Origin: Bacillus sp. FJAT-27445
Lineage (GTDB): Bacteria > Bacillota > Bacilli > Bacillales > Cytobacillaceae
Assembly (NCBI RefSeq): GCF_001510665.1
Contig: NZ_LMTI01000003.1
Location: 35,766-99,765 of the forward strand
Length of the DNA: 64,000 nucleotides
Reading direction: 5' to 3'
Shown: positions 1 through 9,610 of the stretch, piece after piece
Numbering within the stretch: position 1 is the first letter of the stretch
How the letters are laid out: the number at the start of each line of letters is the position of its first letter
The notes under the pieces: model-generated
The model's input: the letters and a program-made list of their open reading frames with translations, nothing else
Told to the model about the DNA's origin: nothing
Database searches by the model: none
Translations under genes and position numbers: made by a program

Positions 1-8
1 CCCAAAAA

Positions 9-37
9 GGAAGCAGGAATTTCTGTTTCCTTTTTTA
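9..37 (+). terminator. rho-independent terminator of the gene left of the window
   Basis: An 8-bp stem (9-16 with 23-30, one G:T pair) with a six-base loop is followed by a run of T at 31-36. The gene it ends lies outside the window. In many Bacillus genomes purA precedes this locus, but that is not visible here. Confidence 0.75.
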
Positions 38-60
38 TTTCCCAATAAAAATAATAATCT

Positions 61-77
61 TGTAACGAAGCTGTAAT
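61..77 (+). promoter_or_regulatory. candidate WalR box
   Basis: TGTAAC-GAAGC-TGTAAT matches the published WalR consensus (two TGTWAH hexamers five bases apart) exactly. It lies about 350 bases upstream of the M23 peptidase gene, and wall hydrolases are classic WalR targets. The distance is long, so it is a candidate only. The rest of 80-425 is AT-rich; I see a TATAAT at 297-302 but no convincing -35. Confidence 0.4.
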
Positions 78-425
78 ATAAAATCCTGTTTTTCCCAAAA
101 TATATGACTAGACCTTTCACCTAAGACATTTTTACTACGGAAAATGTCGAAACCTCTTAAAACCCACTATTTATAGGCTTTTTGGCCTGTGTTTTCACAA
201 TTTTTTTTATAAAAAAGCCTTCCTTTAAGCAAATAGCTCGCCAAATTCTCCCTTTAAATGTCAACTATTATACATTTTTGTTACATTATTAGTACTTATA
301 ATCTATTCAAATTAATTTATGGTAAAGTATAGGAGTGTGAAAATATTTTATATTTCCCAATAGAAATATAGTTGTAATATTAGAGAATTAGAGGTTTTGT
401 TTCTGTAGCTCAGGGAGGATAAACA

Positions 426-1886
426 ATGAAAGTATTTTCAAAGAAAAGTTCCGTGCCAACGAAAAAACCGAATAAGATGATAAATACCATAAAGAAACTC
501 ATGATTACTGCAATCGGGGCCTCAGCGTTATTTTTCGCAACAGGCCAGGAAGCAGGAGCAGAGCGCAAACTCACCACTGTATACTATGTTTATCTTAACA
601 ATACATACATAGGCACCGTTTCAAATAAAAATGTTGTAGAAGCAATTGTTGAAAAGCAAGTGCTTGATATGCAGAAGTTGAATAAAAATTTTAAACTGGG
701 TTCGGAAGTCACCTATATTCCTGAACAGGTTTTCCGCTCAACTGCCAACAACCGTGAAGCTGCCGAAAAGCTTGCGCAGGAAATGACTCTTGAAGTGGAG
801 TCCGCAGCCATTGTCGTTGATGGACAGCCGGTTGTCTACCTGGATAGCCAGGAAGCCGCTGAACGGGTCGTTAAATTGCTTAAGTATAAATATGTGACCG
901 AGGATCAGCTAAAGGAAGTTGAAGCCAGAAAAGCACAGCCTGATACTGCTTTACCCGCATTAAAGGAGAATGAAACACGCATTCGTGATGTCCGCTTTTC
1001 CGGTGAAGCGGAAGTAAAAATGACAACAATCGCTCCAAATAAAATCCTTACTCAGGAAAAAGCGCTGAAATTCCTGCAAAAAGGAACGTTGGAAGAAAAG
1101 AAATACAGAGTAAAAGAAGGGGATGTACTGGGATCAATTGCAATGGGCGCCAATCTAACAACCGCTCAGCTCCTTGCACTGAATCCTGGAATGAAGGAAG
1201 ATTCCCTGATCAAGATTGGCCAGGAATTGAACATAACGGTTCCAAAGCCTTACCTCGAAGTAATAGTAGACAAGGAAGTTTTCAAAAAAGAAACCCTTTC
1301 TTTTAAAACAGAAGTAGTGACGAGCCCGTCCATGTTCAAAGGTGATAAAAAGGTGAAGCAGGAAGGCCGTAATGGAGCCAGGGAAGTCACATATTCCATT
1401 TCTGAACAGGCTGGGAAAATCATTAATAAAACCGTGGTAAAAGAGCAAATTACCCAACAGCCAGTTAACCATATCATTATAAGGGGAACAAAGGTCGTCC
1501 CTTCTCGCGGCGAAGGATCATTCCTGTGGCCTGCTTCTGGGGGGTATGTATCGAGCCATACTGGCTACCGCTGGGGGAAAATGCATAAAGGAATCGATAT
1601 TGCGAGACCATCCAACCATACAATCAAAGCTGCAGACAATGGAACCGTTGTTTCCGCTGGTTGGGATGGCGGATATGGAAATAAAATTGTTATTAACCAC
1701 AATAATGGTTTCAAGACAGTATACGCCCATCTTTCCTCAATCGATGTCCGTGTGGGACAGACAGTGGCAAAGGGATCCAAAATCGGCAATATGGGCTCTA
1801 CTGGGGATTCAACCGGCCTTCATTTACATTTTGAGGTATACAAAAACGGCAGCCTTCAGAACCCAATGAAGTTCTTAAGACGATAA
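426..1886 (+). CDS. secreted LysM-G5-M23 peptidoglycan endopeptidase
   Basis: A 486-residue predicted cell-wall hydrolase. A basic N-terminus and a hydrophobic segment at about residues 24-45 act as signal or anchor. A middle region is followed by a LysM-like domain (about 222-275), a G5-like domain (about 278-355) and a C-terminal M23 (LytM/lysostaphin) domain (about 362-486). Zinc and catalytic residues are visible: H387 and D391 in HKGIDI, H435 in YAHL, and H466/H468 in HLHF. The ATG follows AGGGAGG at the right distance. It sits just before walRK, and a WalR box lies far upstream, which fits control of wall turnover by WalRK. The exact bond cleaved cannot be read from sequence. Confidence 0.92.
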   Translation: MKVFSKKSSVPTKKPNKMINTIKKLMITAIGASALFFATGQEAGAERKLTTVYYVYLNNTYIGTVSNKNVVEAIVEKQVLDMQKLNKNFKLGSEVTYIPEQVFRSTANNREAAEKLAQEMTLEVESAAIVVDGQPVVYLDSQEAAERVVKLLKYKYVTEDQLKEVEARKAQPDTALPALKENETRIRDVRFSGEAEVKMTTIAPNKILTQEKALKFLQKGTLEEKKYRVKEGDVLGSIAMGANLTTAQLLALNPGMKEDSLIKIGQELNITVPKPYLEVIVDKEVFKKETLSFKTEVVTSPSMFKGDKKVKQEGRNGAREVTYSISEQAGKIINKTVVKEQITQQPVNHIIIRGTKVVPSRGEGSFLWPASGGYVSSHTGYRWGKMHKGIDIARPSNHTIKAADNGTVVSAGWDGGYGNKIVINHNNGFKTVYAHLSSIDVRVGQTVAKGSKIGNMGSTGDSTGLHLHFEVYKNGSLQNPMKFLRR

Positions 1887-1903
1887 CCGTATAGAGCAAA
1901 CTA

Positions 1904-1930
1904 AGCCTCCAGCAAAAGCTGGAGGCTTTT
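1904..1930 (+). terminator. terminator after the M23 gene
   Basis: A perfect 10-bp inverted repeat (1904-1913 with 1918-1927) around an AAAA loop ends in TTTT. It separates the peptidase from the wal operon. Confidence 0.9.
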
Positions 1931-2008
1931 CCGCTATATGACAATTGTTTCAAATAGATGATTTATAGCGTGTAAAATGGTAAAGTAAAATAGTATAAAG
2001 TGAACCTT

Positions 2009-2132
2009 CCATCAGTGGGAACGAGTTTAACCCACTGATGGTTAGGTGAACCGATCGGACCTTTACGGGCAGTTGATCCCACCTATCTTCTTCGATTCCT
2101 CTGAATCTTTAGGTGGGGGTCTTACTGCCCGT
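2009..2132. repeat. structured double-hairpin element upstream of walR
   Basis: Two strong hairpins in a row. The first pairs CCATCAGTGGG (2009-2019) with 2031-2041. The second is a long composite: ACGGGCAGT (2065-2073) with 2124-2132, CCCACCTA (2078-2085) with 2110-2117, and an inner GATTC-CTCT-GAATC hairpin (2094-2107). It looks like a dispersed Bacillaceae repeat or a transcribed RNA element in the walR 5' region. It ends 59 bases before walR and has no T-tract of its own. I cannot name the family. Confidence 0.6.
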
Positions 2133-2191
2133 TAAGAGTGGGATAAAAGCGTGTAAATGCTAGGGATACGCGAAGAGAAAGGAGTTTTGGG

Positions 2192-2902
2192 ATGGAGAAA
2201 AAAATATTGGTCGTAGACGATGAAAAGCCAATTGCTGATATACTGCAGTTCAATTTGAAAAAAGAGGGTTACACTGTTTTTTGCGCATACGACGGGAATG
2301 ATGCGATCTCCATGGTTGAAGAGGTTCAGCCGGACCTAATCCTTCTCGACATTATGCTGCCTCTCCGCGATGGGATGGAGGTATGCAGGGAAGTAAGAAA
2401 GAAGTACGAAATGCCCATCATTATGCTAACAGCCAAAGATTCAGAAATCGATAAGGTTCTGGGCTTGGAACTTGGAGCAGATGATTATGTAACGAAGCCC
2501 TTTAGTACAAGGGAACTAATCGCAAGGGTAAAGGCAAACCTCAGGAGGCATCAACTTCCATCCGGCCAGGCCGGGGCGGAAGAATCCTCTAATGAAATAG
2601 AAATAGGGTCGCTCACCATCCATCCGGATGCCTACGTTGCTTCGAAACGTGGCGAAACCATTGAATTGACACACCGGGAATTCGAACTCCTACACTATCT
2701 TGCCAAACATATTGGACAAGTCATGACACGGGAACATCTCCTGCAAACAGTTTGGGGCTATGATTACTTTGGCGATGTCCGGACTGTGGACGTGACGGTA
2801 AGGCGTCTCCGTGAAAAAATCGAGGACAGCCCAAGCCACCCAGCGTGGATTGTGACAAGAAGGGGAGTCGGCTATTATTTACGCAACCCTGACCAGGAGT
2901 AA
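2192..2902 (+). CDS. walR: WalR (YycF) essential response regulator
   Basis: A 236-residue OmpR/PhoB-class regulator. The receiver domain (1-120) has the acidic pocket VVDDE near the N-terminus, the phosphoacceptor D53 in LLDIMLP, and KPF near 101. The winged-helix DNA-binding domain spans about 135-232, with TREHLL and [13 protein letters not shown] typical of WalR. Family knowledge: it binds paired TGTWAH hexamers and controls autolysin and wall-metabolism genes. It starts at ATG behind AAAGGAG and is followed after 8 bases by walK, heading the walRKHIJ operon. Confidence 0.97.
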   Translation: MEKKILVVDDEKPIADILQFNLKKEGYTVFCAYDGNDAISMVEEVQPDLILLDIMLPLRDGMEVCREVRKKYEMPIIMLTAKDSEIDKVLGLELGADDYVTKPFSTRELIARVKANLRRHQLPSGQAGAEESSNEIEIGSLTIHPDAYVASKRGETIELTHREFELLHYLAKHIGQVMTREHLLQTVWGYDYFGDVRTVDVTVRRLREKIEDSPSHPAWIVTRRGVGYYLRNPDQE

Positions 2903-2910
2903 AAAACTTA

Positions 2911-4737
2911 ATGAGAAAAGTCGGCTTTTTTAATTCAGTCCATCTTAAATTTGTACTCATATATGTACTGCTGATTCTCGTAGCCATGCAAATTATCGGG
3001 GTTTATTTCGTGAGGCAGCTTGAAGAAACTCTTACATCAAACTTCCAGACGTCCTTGAAAAGGCAGGTCACGATGCTCGACTATAACCTTGTGGAGCAGA
3101 TGCAGAAGGAACGTCCGCCAGGTGATCCTTCAAAAGAAGACGAAATCAGGAGAATTCTAAAGGAATTCGCGGTTGCCGATATCATTGAAGTAAGGCTGAT
3201 TGAGGCTGACACGCTAAAAATTCTCGGAACGTCCAAGCAAAATGACCAGGAAGTAGTCGGCCAGCGGACAACGGAGTTGAGGATCAAGCGATCTATCGTG
3301 ATTGAGGAGGAGCAAAGCGAAATCCTGATTGACCGGAAAACCGGCCAGCGGATTTGGGTATTGACGACTCCAATTAAATCAGACAGGAAAATTATCGGGG
3401 TAATCCAAGTAGTTGCCAACATTGAGAGTATTTTCGAGCAAATGAAAACAATCAATGGGATATTGGCCACTGGAACGGCGATTGCTCTGTCGATAACGGC
3501 TGCGCTAGGAATCCTATTGGCGCAAACAATTACGAGGCCGATTACCGACATGAAGAAACAGGCGTTGGCGATGGCCAAAGGGAATTTTTCAAGGAAGGTA
3601 AAGGTGTATGGTTACGATGAAATCGGCACCCTTGCCATGACTTTCAATAACCTGACGAAAAAGCTGCAAGAGGCCCAGGCAACGACCGAAGGAGAGAGAA
3701 GGAAGCTCTCATCCGTCCTTTCTTATATGACAGATGGAGTTATTGCGACCGACAGAAGGGGAAGGGTCATCGTAATAAATGATCCGGCAGTAAGGATGCT
3801 GGGCGTTTCACGTGAAACAGTCCTGTCGCAGCCAATCGTTTCGGTGCTGGATTTGGATGATACGTATACCTTCGAGGAAATGCTCGAGATAAAGGACTCC
3901 ATCATCCTCGATTACAGCACCAAGAATACCCCCTATGTTCTTAGGGCCAATTTATCCGTCATCCAAAAAGAAACAGGTTTCGTTAACGGCCTGATAACCG
4001 TTCTCCATGATATAACCGAGCAGGAAAAAATTGATGCCGAACGCCGGGAATTCGTGGCAAATGTATCGCATGAGCTGAGGACCCCGCTGACAACGATGAG
4101 AAGCTATCTTGAAGCGCTGGCGGATGGGGTTATTGAGGATCGTGAGGTTGGGCCGCAATTCCTGAATGTTGCCCAGACGGAAACGGAACGGATGATTCGG
4201 CTTGTAAACGATCTGCTTCAGCTTTCGAAAATGGACAGCAGGGATTATCGGCTCTCTAAAGAATGGATTGATTTCAATGAATTCTTCAACAGGATTATTG
4301 ACCGGTTCGAGATGGCAAAACGTGAAAACGTCCGATTCACCCGGATACTGCCCCGAAAACCTCTTTTTGTTGAAATTGATGTAGACAAATTGACCCAGGT
4401 ACTCGATAACATCATTTCAAATGCCTTGAAATATTCCCCTGAGGGCGGGGAGGTTATTTTTACCGTTCTCGAGGAAGAAGGAAAGATAACCGTTAGCATA
4501 AAGGATGAAGGAATCGGTATTCCAAAAGAAAATATCGGTAAAATATTTGATCGTTTTTACCGCGTCGATAAGGCCAGGACCAGGAAATTGGGCGGTACAG
4601 GCCTAGGGCTTGCGATTGCCCGAGAAATGGTAAATGCCCATGGCGGGATTATATGGGCAACAAGTGAGGAAGGAAAAGGGACACAAATTATTTTCACCCT
4701 TCCTTATGAGCCGATTGAAGAGGTTGACTGGTCATGA
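2911..4737 (+). CDS. walK: WalK (YycG) sensor histidine kinase
   Basis: A 608-residue membrane kinase. TM1 is at about 10-30, an extracytoplasmic Cache/PAS-like sensor at 31-183, TM2 at about 184-204, HAMP (205-257), a cytoplasmic PAS (about 261-370), and HisKA with phosphoacceptor H387 in VSHELRTPL. The ATPase domain shows the N box NIISNALKYSPEGG, G1 DEGIGI, F box FDRFYRVDKAR and G2 GGTGLGLAIA. It phosphorylates WalR. The last codon overlaps the first codon of walH (ATGA), so translation is probably coupled. Confidence 0.97.
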   Translation: MRKVGFFNSVHLKFVLIYVLLILVAMQIIGVYFVRQLEETLTSNFQTSLKRQVTMLDYNLVEQMQKERPPGDPSKEDEIRRILKEFAVADIIEVRLIEADTLKILGTSKQNDQEVVGQRTTELRIKRSIVIEEEQSEILIDRKTGQRIWVLTTPIKSDRKIIGVIQVVANIESIFEQMKTINGILATGTAIALSITAALGILLAQTITRPITDMKKQALAMAKGNFSRKVKVYGYDEIGTLAMTFNNLTKKLQEAQATTEGERRKLSSVLSYMTDGVIATDRRGRVIVINDPAVRMLGVSRETVLSQPIVSVLDLDDTYTFEEMLEIKDSIILDYSTKNTPYVLRANLSVIQKETGFVNGLITVLHDITEQEKIDAERREFVANVSHELRTPLTTMRSYLEALADGVIEDREVGPQFLNVAQTETERMIRLVNDLLQLSKMDSRDYRLSKEWIDFNEFFNRIIDRFEMAKRENVRFTRILPRKPLFVEIDVDKLTQVLDNIISNALKYSPEGGEVIFTVLEEEGKITVSIKDEGIGIPKENIGKIFDRFYRVDKARTRKLGGTGLGLAIAREMVNAHGGIIWATSEEGKGTQIIFTLPYEPIEEVDWS

Positions 4738-6050
4738 GATATGAAACAGTAAAATCAATTTTGCTGACATTGTTGGTGCTTCTTAGCATTGGGCTGACCT
4801 GGTCATTATGGAGCTATCAGCCTAACCTTGACCCGCTTGTAAGCGGGAAATTCGTTGAAGAAGTGAAAATGGGCGAGAAGAAGGAAGATTCCAAAATCAT
4901 TAAACCTGACCGGATCCTTTACCATATAGAGGGTAAGCATTTTGGCACCTCAAGGATTAACGAGTTGGACCGTCTTATGAAGGAAATGTCCGGTTGGGTG
5001 TTTTTTGATGTGAAAAACCATACCGAGCAGGCCGGTACCTTTAAGCAGGCGGTTCATGGAAACGGAAAGGTCGAAATTGTCTTTCCACATGAAGTGCCGA
5101 TCGAAGTTTTTCGGAACATATTATCCTTCGAGGAAAAAAGGCTGCCTTCTTTCCAATTCGACCGCATTGTCATAGACATGAAAAGCCTGCAAAAGGACAG
5201 GGGTATTGTTTACTTTGCAAATGTCAAGAACCAGGAGATTTATATTAGCTATATTTCCGCTTCCCTTCTGGACCGGTTTAACCGCAGCTTCTATGAACGC
5301 GCGAGCAAGAACTCGACCTATTTTGCTTTTAATGCAACCGAAAAAAGGGTGATTTTCCTGCCGGAAGAAGAGACGGAAATGTGGGCATACAAATATTTGC
5401 CCAAGAGCTTGGATTCAGAAGATTTTAAGGAAGCCCTGTTCACGAACCCGAGCCTTGTTCAGAAGAGCCTCGTCAGCACAGGCGAAGAGTTTGCGAATGA
5501 TTCAAGCAAGATGAACATTTATTCGAATAAAAATCTGCTGGTATTTATCAATCCGGCAGAGGATAACGGTTATTTGTCTGGTTCCACCAACCTGCTTAGA
5601 CGAAGCATCGATTTTATCAATGAACATTATGGCTGGACGGACCCATACAGATTTGTTTATCTGGATGAATCCAGCCAACGGGTAACATTCCGCCTTTACA
5701 GTATGGATGGCTATCCAATTTTTAATGAAGACGGCCTGTCGGAAATTACAGAAATCTGGGGCAGGAATGAAATTACCAAATTAACAAGGCCGACATTTGC
5801 CATGGAGCTACCATTGGAAACGACCAAGATGATTCGTCCATCCGGAAGAGAAGTATTAGAAATCTTACAGAAACAAAGAGGTTTCAAGCCCGAACTTCTC
5901 GAGAATCTGGTTCTTGGGTACAAGATGGATAGGGATTCCGCATCAAACAGGCTAATCACCCTTGAGCCAGCCTGGTTCTATCTCTACAACAAGAAATGGG
6001 CACAAATCGCCTTGGACGAGTTTGGGGGGTTGCGGCATGGATTGGAGTAG
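4734..6050 (+). CDS. walH: WalH (YycH) regulator of WalK
   Basis: A 438-residue protein with one N-terminal TM segment (about 8-27) and a large outside domain, the YycH architecture. Family knowledge: YycH and YycI interact with WalK through their TM helices and tune its activity (inhibitory in B. subtilis, activating in S. aureus). It overlaps walK by 4 bases at the start and walI by 14 bases at the end, consistent with a tightly coupled operon. Confidence 0.93.
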   Translation: MRYETVKSILLTLLVLLSIGLTWSLWSYQPNLDPLVSGKFVEEVKMGEKKEDSKIIKPDRILYHIEGKHFGTSRINELDRLMKEMSGWVFFDVKNHTEQAGTFKQAVHGNGKVEIVFPHEVPIEVFRNILSFEEKRLPSFQFDRIVIDMKSLQKDRGIVYFANVKNQEIYISYISASLLDRFNRSFYERASKNSTYFAFNATEKRVIFLPEEETEMWAYKYLPKSLDSEDFKEALFTNPSLVQKSLVSTGEEFANDSSKMNIYSNKNLLVFINPAEDNGYLSGSTNLLRRSIDFINEHYGWTDPYRFVYLDESSQRVTFRLYSMDGYPIFNEDGLSEITEIWGRNEITKLTRPTFAMELPLETTKMIRPSGREVLEILQKQRGFKPELLENLVLGYKMDRDSASNRLITLEPAWFYLYNKKWAQIALDEFGGLRHGLE

Positions 6051-6837
6051 GATCAAAACGATTTTCATTATCACATTCCTTATCCTGGACGTATACCTCC
6101 TGTATCAGCTAATGGCAAAGCATAACGACAATAAGTTCGAGGTTATGAAGGAGTCGTCTGTAGAGGAACGGCTGAAGGGGGCTGACATCACTTACGATGT
6201 TATGCCTAAGGCAGCGATTAAAGACCAGTATGTGAGTGCAAAAATTAAGGAGTTTACAAAAGAGGATATTGCTAGGCTTAAGGGCCAGTCTATTATAATT
6301 AGGGATAAAATCCTGCTCGATTCCGAACTGGACGAGCCATATCAGTTGGATGAAAAAGGTGAACCCGTTTCACTGACAGGGTTCATTATCGAAAACATCC
6401 TATATGGCCGGAATTATCAGTATTGGGAGCGGGATGATAAGAAAAATACAATTACGTATTTCCAGCAGTACGAAAATAAGTTTCTTTATCAGAATGTGAA
6501 TTGGAATGGCCGGATTGTTTTCCATCTGAATGATGAAAACCAGATTGTTTCATATGAACAGACCTATCTTGAGGATATTAAAAAGCTTGATGTGAAGGAA
6601 GAAGTGCTTCGGCCTTTGGAGGCGGTTGAAATTCTGCTTCAAAAAGGTCTGATTGAGCCGAAAAGTAAGATAACAAAAGCGGAGCTTGGGTACTCAACCA
6701 TTGTCCCGCTTGCCTCCTCACAAGTATTTGCACCAACATGGCGTTTTGTCATTGATAATGATAAGAGTTTGTATGTCAATGCATTTGAGGGCCAGGTAAT
6801 CCCGATTGGGAGTGAGGAAGACGAAGTAACGGAGTGA
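6037..6837 (+). CDS. walI: WalI (YycI) regulator of WalK
   Basis: The start at ATG 6037 gives [22 protein letters not shown], the hallmark YycI N-terminus with one TM helix, and is preceded by GGGGGG. An in-frame upstream start at 5962 would add 25 unrelated residues inside walH and is rejected. The product is 266 residues: one TM plus an outside domain of the YycI fold. It acts with WalH on WalK. It overlaps the end of walH by 14 bases, and its TGA lies a few bases before the walJ start. Confidence 0.93.
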   Translation: MDWSRIKTIFIITFLILDVYLLYQLMAKHNDNKFEVMKESSVEERLKGADITYDVMPKAAIKDQYVSAKIKEFTKEDIARLKGQSIIIRDKILLDSELDEPYQLDEKGEPVSLTGFIIENILYGRNYQYWERDDKKNTITYFQQYENKFLYQNVNWNGRIVFHLNDENQIVSYEQTYLEDIKKLDVKEEVLRPLEAVEILLQKGLIEPKSKITKAELGYSTIVPLASSQVFAPTWRFVIDNDKSLYVNAFEGQVIPIGSEEDEVTE

Positions 6838-6842
6838 ACGGA

Positions 6843-7637
6843 ATGACATTGCAGTTTAGTGTGCTTGCAAGTGGAAGTACCGGCAACGCAATCTACGTGG
6901 AATCAGGCGAGCATTCGTTCCTAGTCGATGCGGGCCTGAGCGGCAAGCAAATGGAGGGCCTGTTCGAAAAGATTGGCCGGAGCATGCGCGACTTGTCAGG
7001 CATCCTGGTTACACATGAGCACAGTGACCATATTAAAGGATTGGGAGTAGCTGCCCGCAAGTACAAGCTTCCAATTTACGCAAATGAAAAGACATGGAAG
7101 GCAATGGACCATTGCATAGGTGAAGTACCAATAGAGCAAAAGTTTGTCTTCGGTATGGAAACAGTTAAAACCTTTGGCTCTCTTGATATCGAGTCGTTTG
7201 GTGTTTCGCATGATGCCGCCGAGCCAATGTTTTATGTTTTTCATTCCGGCGGAAAAAAACTGGTCCTTATCACCGATACGGGCTATGTAAGTGACCGGAT
7301 GAAGGGGACAATCTCAAATGCGGATGCCTATGTGTTTGAAAGCAACCATGATGTCCACATGCTGCGGATGGGACGGTATCCCTGGAACGTCAAGCGCCGA
7401 ATTCTAAGCGACGTTGGGCATGTATCGAATGAGGATGCCGCGATTGCGATGAGCGAGGTTGCCGGGGACAACACAAAGAGGATTTATTTGGCCCATTTAA
7501 GCCTTGACAACAATATGAAGGACCTTGCCAGAATGTCGGTTGCCCAAACGCTTGAAACAAGAGGCATCCGGATTGGCGAGCAGTTTGATATATATGACAC
7601 GGACCCGCGAATCCCGACAGCATTGACTGCTGTTTAA
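6843..7637 (+). CDS. walJ: WalJ (YycJ) metallo-beta-lactamase-fold exonuclease-like protein
   Basis: About 264 residues. The N-terminus ([18 protein letters not shown]) and [10 protein letters not shown] carry the MBL metal ligands HxHxDH; further ligands lie in TDTGY and LAHLS. Family knowledge: YycJ proteins resemble 5'-3' DNA exonucleases and have been linked to DNA repair and to coordinating division with replication. I prefer ATG 6843 (GGAG at 6831-6834, 8-base spacing) over the GTG at 6834 that overlaps the walI stop. It is the last gene before a terminator. Confidence 0.93.
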   Translation: MTLQFSVLASGSTGNAIYVESGEHSFLVDAGLSGKQMEGLFEKIGRSMRDLSGILVTHEHSDHIKGLGVAARKYKLPIYANEKTWKAMDHCIGEVPIEQKFVFGMETVKTFGSLDIESFGVSHDAAEPMFYVFHSGGKKLVLITDTGYVSDRMKGTISNADAYVFESNHDVHMLRMGRYPWNVKRRILSDVGHVSNEDAAIAMSEVAGDNTKRIYLAHLSLDNNMKDLARMSVAQTLETRGIRIGEQFDIYDTDPRIPTALTAV

Positions 7638-7645
7638 GATTTTTT

Positions 7646-7692
7646 AAAAGAGTAAATGTACGTCCTTACGGGATGGTATATTTGCTCTTTTT
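7646..7692 (+). terminator. terminator of the wal operon
   Basis: An imperfect stem AAAAGAGTAAAT (7646-7657) with 7680-7691 is followed by T-rich sequence. It separates walJ from htrC, which then needs its own promoter in 7693-7840. Confidence 0.7.
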
Positions 7693-7856
7693 CTTCATAT
7701 TGGGATTATTGAGAGAAAATCAATAGCCAAATTTACTATGTCTATTGAAAAAGAGTCTTAAAAAGGATGCATTTTTCATTCGAATAATACATTCGGAGGA
7801 GTATAATTAATTTAAAAGTGACACCGAGTTGGCAGTTTTGAAGGAGGAATCGTTTG

Positions 7857-9098
7857 ATGGGATATTATGATCATGACTACCAGAGCCGGTATAAAGCACC
7901 GGAGCCGAAAAAGAGCAATAAAGGATATTTTCTTACTAGCCTTATCGGGGCCGTGATAGGAGCACTCCTTGTCATCCTCTCTGTCCCTTTTCTCTCGGAT
8001 GCAGGGCTACTGCCTTATAAAGTGGCGCCGACAAACGAGCCGGCATTGGAAACATCCGGAAGCATTGGCGGAACAGATACAGAAGTCCGGAAACAAGTAG
8101 CTGTAGATGTGGAAACCGATGTAACGAAAGCAGTTGAAAAGGCTGCCGATGCAGTTGTTGGAATAAGCAATATCCAAACGTCGAAAGGTTTCTGGTTCAG
8201 CGAGGAGCAGGAGGCATCCGCAGGAACGGGGTCAGGCGTTATCTATAAAGTTACAGGAAACAAAGCATATATCGCGACGAACCACCATGTTGTGGATGGC
8301 GCAAGCGAGCTCGAGGTCACCCTTGCAGACGGGAATAAAGTACCGGCCAAGCTTAAAGGCAGTGATGTTTGGACAGATCTCGCCGTCCTTGAAATCAGCT
8401 CCGACAAGATTAAAACGATTGCGGAATTCGGCGATTCCGAACGCCTGAAGCCAGGCGAACCGGTCATTGCTATCGGGAACCCACTCGGCTTGACCTTTTC
8501 CGGATCAGTAACGAAAGGGATTATTTCAGGCCTTGAACGGGCCATTCCTGTTGATATTAACCAGGATGGCATAGCAGACTGGCAGGCAGATGTTATTCAA
8601 ACAGATGCGGCCATCAACCCGGGCAACAGCGGCGGGGCGTTAATCAATATTGCAGGCCAGGTAATTGGTATTAATTCAATGAAAATCGCCCAGAATGCCG
8701 TTGAAGGGATCGGGCTGTCGATACCAATCAACTATGCGAAGCCGGTCATTGCAGATTTGGAGAAATACGGGGAAGTCCGCCGCCCGTATATGGGAGTCGA
8801 TTTGAGATCCGTACCTGACCTGCCGACATCGTTCCAGCGAGAGGAATTGCAGCTGCCAAGGGAAGTTAACTACGGTGTCGCCCTAAGGCATGTTGTCCCG
8901 AATTCGCCAGCGGATAAAGGTGGCCTGAAGGAACTGGACGTCATTGTTTCAATGGATGGGGAAGAGATAAGGGATGCTATCGATCTCCGCAGGCACCTTT
9001 ACAATAAAAAGAAGATTGGCGAGAAGATGAAAATCAAGTTTTACCGGGCGGGCAAGCAAATGGAAACAACGATTCAGCTCGGTGAAGGGGATATTTAA
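7857..9098 (+). CDS. htrC: HtrC (YycK) membrane-anchored HtrA/DegP-type serine protease
   Basis: 413 residues from ATG 7857, preceded by AAGGAGG at 7841-7847; the in-frame TTG just before it is rejected. There is a short cytoplasmic tail, one TM (about 24-46), and a trypsin-like domain with the triad H144 (TNHHVV), D174 (WTDLAVL) and S258 (GNSGGAL). A C-terminal PDZ domain covers about 310-405. Family knowledge: envelope quality-control protease. It lies behind the wal operon as in other Bacillus genomes. Confidence 0.95.
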   Translation: MGYYDHDYQSRYKAPEPKKSNKGYFLTSLIGAVIGALLVILSVPFLSDAGLLPYKVAPTNEPALETSGSIGGTDTEVRKQVAVDVETDVTKAVEKAADAVVGISNIQTSKGFWFSEEQEASAGTGSGVIYKVTGNKAYIATNHHVVDGASELEVTLADGNKVPAKLKGSDVWTDLAVLEISSDKIKTIAEFGDSERLKPGEPVIAIGNPLGLTFSGSVTKGIISGLERAIPVDINQDGIADWQADVIQTDAAINPGNSGGALINIAGQVIGINSMKIAQNAVEGIGLSIPINYAKPVIADLEKYGEVRRPYMGVDLRSVPDLPTSFQREELQLPREVNYGVALRHVVPNSPADKGGLKELDVIVSMDGEEIRDAIDLRRHLYNKKKIGEKMKIKFYRAGKQMETTIQLGEGDI

Positions 9099-9102
9099 TA
9101 GG

Positions 9103-9141
9103 TAAACGGGAGGGCCTTTGAGTGGGGCTTTCCCGTTTTTT
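9103..9141 (+). terminator. terminator after htrC
   Basis: An imperfect stem with AACGGGA on the left and TCCCGTT on the right and additional GGGCC/GGGCT pairing ends in TTTTTT (about 9135-9140). Confidence 0.75.
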
Positions 9142-9201
9142 GGTTAGATAGGAAAATATCAAATCAAATTTGGGTGATAACTCAAAATAAGTTTTATTAA
9201 T

Positions 9202-9304
9202 CCAGCTCCAGCGCCTAGCCCCTCGAGGTCTTAAGCCGGTTCCCTCCGGAGGGCAGGCCCGTCCTGCGGACCCCGTCTTAATCTGGTCGGGGCTGACCAA
9301 GGCG
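9202..9304. repeat. dispersed Bacillaceae repeat (AGCTCCAGCGCC type)
   Basis: A GC-rich island in AT-rich intergenic DNA that begins CCAGCTCCAGCGCCTAG and ends GGCGCTTGCGC, with internal dyads (CCCTCCGGAGGG). The same left end (AGCTCCAGCGCC) opens a second element at 58219. This pattern is a frequent non-coding repeat in Bacillus genomes (from memory). It accounts for most of the gap between htrC and the CxxH gene. Confidence 0.6.
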
Positions 9305-9451
9305 CTTGCGCATTTTGATCTGTGGAAAAGTTGAAGGGGTTAGGAAATGTGCAGTATGGTATGATGTGAATAACCGGTTTCGAGGTGAAGAAACTATAGT
9401 TAAATGCCATCAAAGAGTTATGGTTTGTAGAGAAGATGGAGGTGGACAAAC

Positions 9452-9610
9452 TTGATTTATTGCTGCGAAGAACATGTTGATCTTGCGCTGGATATGGTTG
9501 TGGATGAGCACGAAACGTTTCCGATTTTGGAAAAAGTCAATGTGGATAACTTATCAACAAGCTGTGAATTTTGTCAAAAAACTGCAATATATGTTGTGGC
9601 GAACGAATGA
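9452..9610 (+). CDS. CxxH/CxxC mini-protein
   Basis: A 52-residue protein read from TTG 9452 behind GGAGG (9438-9442). It begins MIYCCEEHVDLALD and ends with CEFCQKTAIYVVANE. The N-terminal CxxH (C5 to H8) and C-terminal CxxC (CEFC) look like a four-ligand metal site. It matches the small conserved family described as CxxH/CxxC protein, found beside rlmH in Bacillus. Function is unknown. Three-quarters of its length overlaps the upstream part of a DnaA-box cluster. Confidence 0.85.
   Translation: MIYCCEEHVDLALDMVVDEHETFPILEKVNVDNLSTSCEFCQKTAIYVVANE

Noticed and set aside
3081-3578. 165-codon minus-strand open frame
   Set aside because: Antisense to walK, no RBS and no recognisable domain.
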